Assembly (NCBI GenBank): GCA_033557465.1
Contig: CM066043.1
Location: forward strand, 82,738,662 to 82,802,661
Direction: 5' to 3'
Origin: Ichthyophis bannanicus
Lineage: Eukaryota; Chordata; Amphibia; Gymnophiona; Ichthyophiidae
Length of the DNA stretch: 64,000 nt
The notes beneath the pieces were generated by a model. That model saw nothing but the letters and a program-made list of their open reading frames with translations, made no database searches and was not told the DNA's origin. Shown here piece by piece: positions 62,771 to 64,000 of this stretch; positions within the stretch are counted from its first letter, which is position 1, and every line of letters begins with the position of its first letter. The position numbers and the translations under genes are program-made.

Positions 62771-63554
62771 ACTCCATCTTCCCTACCTCAAACAAGCCCT
62801 GCAGAGGCCAGCTGCCAATAACCCGCGGTTTCCCCCCCAGCTGACACAAGAAATGAAAGCTGCACACATGCACACATCCCCAGAGACTACCTGTGAAACT
62901 GTCTGACACGAAGAGAGAAACCGCTTCAGGTGAACACAAACTCACCAAGCACAGACACCAGCTGACAGACTGAAGGCAAAACCACTGGTGGCAAACAGAA
63001 CCTTGCTCTAAAAACGGCACAGAAGCAAAACTTACTTTGACTTTTGTTTGTTTGTTTTTTAAGTGACAGCGCCCTTAAAAACTAAGTCCAGCAATTTGAA
63101 TGGAAAACCCAGATCTCTGTGGATGAGAGCTGTGTGTAATCCAGCTGGGGGGGAAAGGACCTGGACCACCAGATATTTCACCCCTTAGGGCCCACCAGAC
63201 CCACCAAAGAATCCTGGGGTTAGACAGGTCTCCTGCAGCTCTGTCAGCCCTTTCACTCAACAGCTCCAAGTGAAAATAACCCAGCTTGAGGCCATAATAA
63301 TTCAGTCTCCTCTTTGTTTTTGCCTTACTTGTCCAATTAGTCCTAATTCTCCTAACCTAATTTGTGGGAGTATTGCTCTGTTAAATCCCCTAACCCTAGG
63401 GATGTGTCTTCAGCTGCTGAGAACTGAGAATACTGAATTCTGGAGCTGAAGAAGAAGCTCTTATGTGGACGATCAGAATTCTGAAATTCTCATTTCTTAG
63501 CTGCTGAAGGTGGAGGAGAACCCAATTGTCAGGACTGGACTGGAGGGTTGATAT
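62771..63554. other. upstream of DIRS-3 ORF1; no gene seen
   Basis: About 0.8 kb of mixed sequence, probably the 5' region of DIRS-3. No inverted terminal repeat like that of DIRS-1 is visible. Open frames are short and without domains. Confidence 0.35.
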
Positions 63555-63680
63555 GGAATGGCCATTCAGAAGTCCCAAATATATCCACATTCCAAGGGCC
63601 ATTTTAGAATGCCCTAAACTTACACGTTACATATGGGTATGAAGGAGCTATATCCTGGACGGTCTGGGAAAGATATACTG
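63555..63680. repeat. direct-repeat block B
   Basis: GGCCATTCAGAAGTCCCAAA, CAAGGGCCATTTTAGAATGC and AAACTTACACGTTACATATG match 55545-55670 in the same orientation. It could be the other terminus of the element that contains DIRS-3 ORF1, or an independent repeat. Confidence 0.6.
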
Positions 63681-64000
63681 TGGCAAGGAGTCCTATCCAG
63701 AGTATGAGGGAGGACAAAGAGACAGGGAATTCACCCTAGTAAAGGGCCCCCTTTTACCGAGGCAGAATAGGAAAGACACAAACACAGCTAGGAATCAGAA
63801 AACTTCCACATGGCCCACATTCCATGCTCTCCCTAGTGGAAGGGAGGGAGAGGATACAAAGCCCAGAACCCCTTAGGCAGGGAGTGCTCCAAGTATGCTG
63901 GTGCACAAAGTCAGGCTGATTGCCATCACTTGGCTAGGGAGGGGTGGAAGAGAGAGCCCTGGAAGTATAAACTGAAGCCAGAGTGTGAGAGCAGTGTCGT
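63681..64000. other. no gene seen
   Basis: Unassigned sequence to the window edge. Confidence 0.35.

Overview
The window looks like repeat-dense, non-genic DNA from a large vertebrate genome. I found no host exon, no spliced gene model, and no rRNA or functional tRNA gene. Almost everything I can identify is a transposable element. The mixture of DIRS tyrosine-recombinase retrotransposons, Penelope-like elements (PLEs) with GIY-YIG endonucleases, CR1, L2-like and L1 LINEs, tRNA-derived SINEs and hAT/Harbinger-like elements suggests an amphibian. A caecilian is plausible, but that is inference from repeat content, not a species call.

Layout. 0.3-5.3 kb: tRNA-derived SINEs, a MITE, and PLE-1 (reverse transcriptase plus GIY-YIG) ending in a hammerhead-like motif. 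5.3-7.3 kb: a truncated hAT-like element carrying a C-rich minisatellite and a large GC-rich palindrome. 7.3-11.6 kb: three L2-like LINE 3' ends on both strands. 11.9-15.2 kb: an inverted pair of tRNA-like SINE arms around a palindrome, split by an internally deleted L1 (L1-A1) with a 14-bp target-site duplication (TSD). 15.2-23.1 kb: sparse, with a minus-strand CR1. 23.2-33.4 kb: a near full-length CR1 interrupted by L1-A2 (15-bp TSD), itself interrupted by a 3.38-kb non-autonomous hAT (8-bp TSD). 35-44 kb: an ORF1-only L1 and a defective DIRS element (DIRS-2) containing a solo-LTR-like insertion (4-bp TSD). 43.8-47.5 kb: PLE-2 interrupted by an L2-like LINE. 48-52.7 kb: L1-B carrying two 128-bp Harbinger-like MITEs. 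52.8-55.3 kb: PLE and L1 fragments and SINEs. 55.8-62.8 kb: DIRS-1, with inverted terminal repeats, internal complementary region and an open tyrosine-recombinase frame, inserted in the gag gene of another DIRS-like element.

The elements interact as parasites and hosts rather than as a pathway. The 3' tail of a tRNA-SINE matches the L2-like LINEs, which fits LINE-driven SINE movement. Both L1-A copies have lost their reverse transcriptase independently but kept ORF1. DIRS-like elements have inserted into DIRS-like coding sequence at least once and probably twice. The most unusual object is the non-autonomous hAT family, whose two copies each carry a near-perfect 370-390 bp palindrome with arms that match within a copy but differ between copies.
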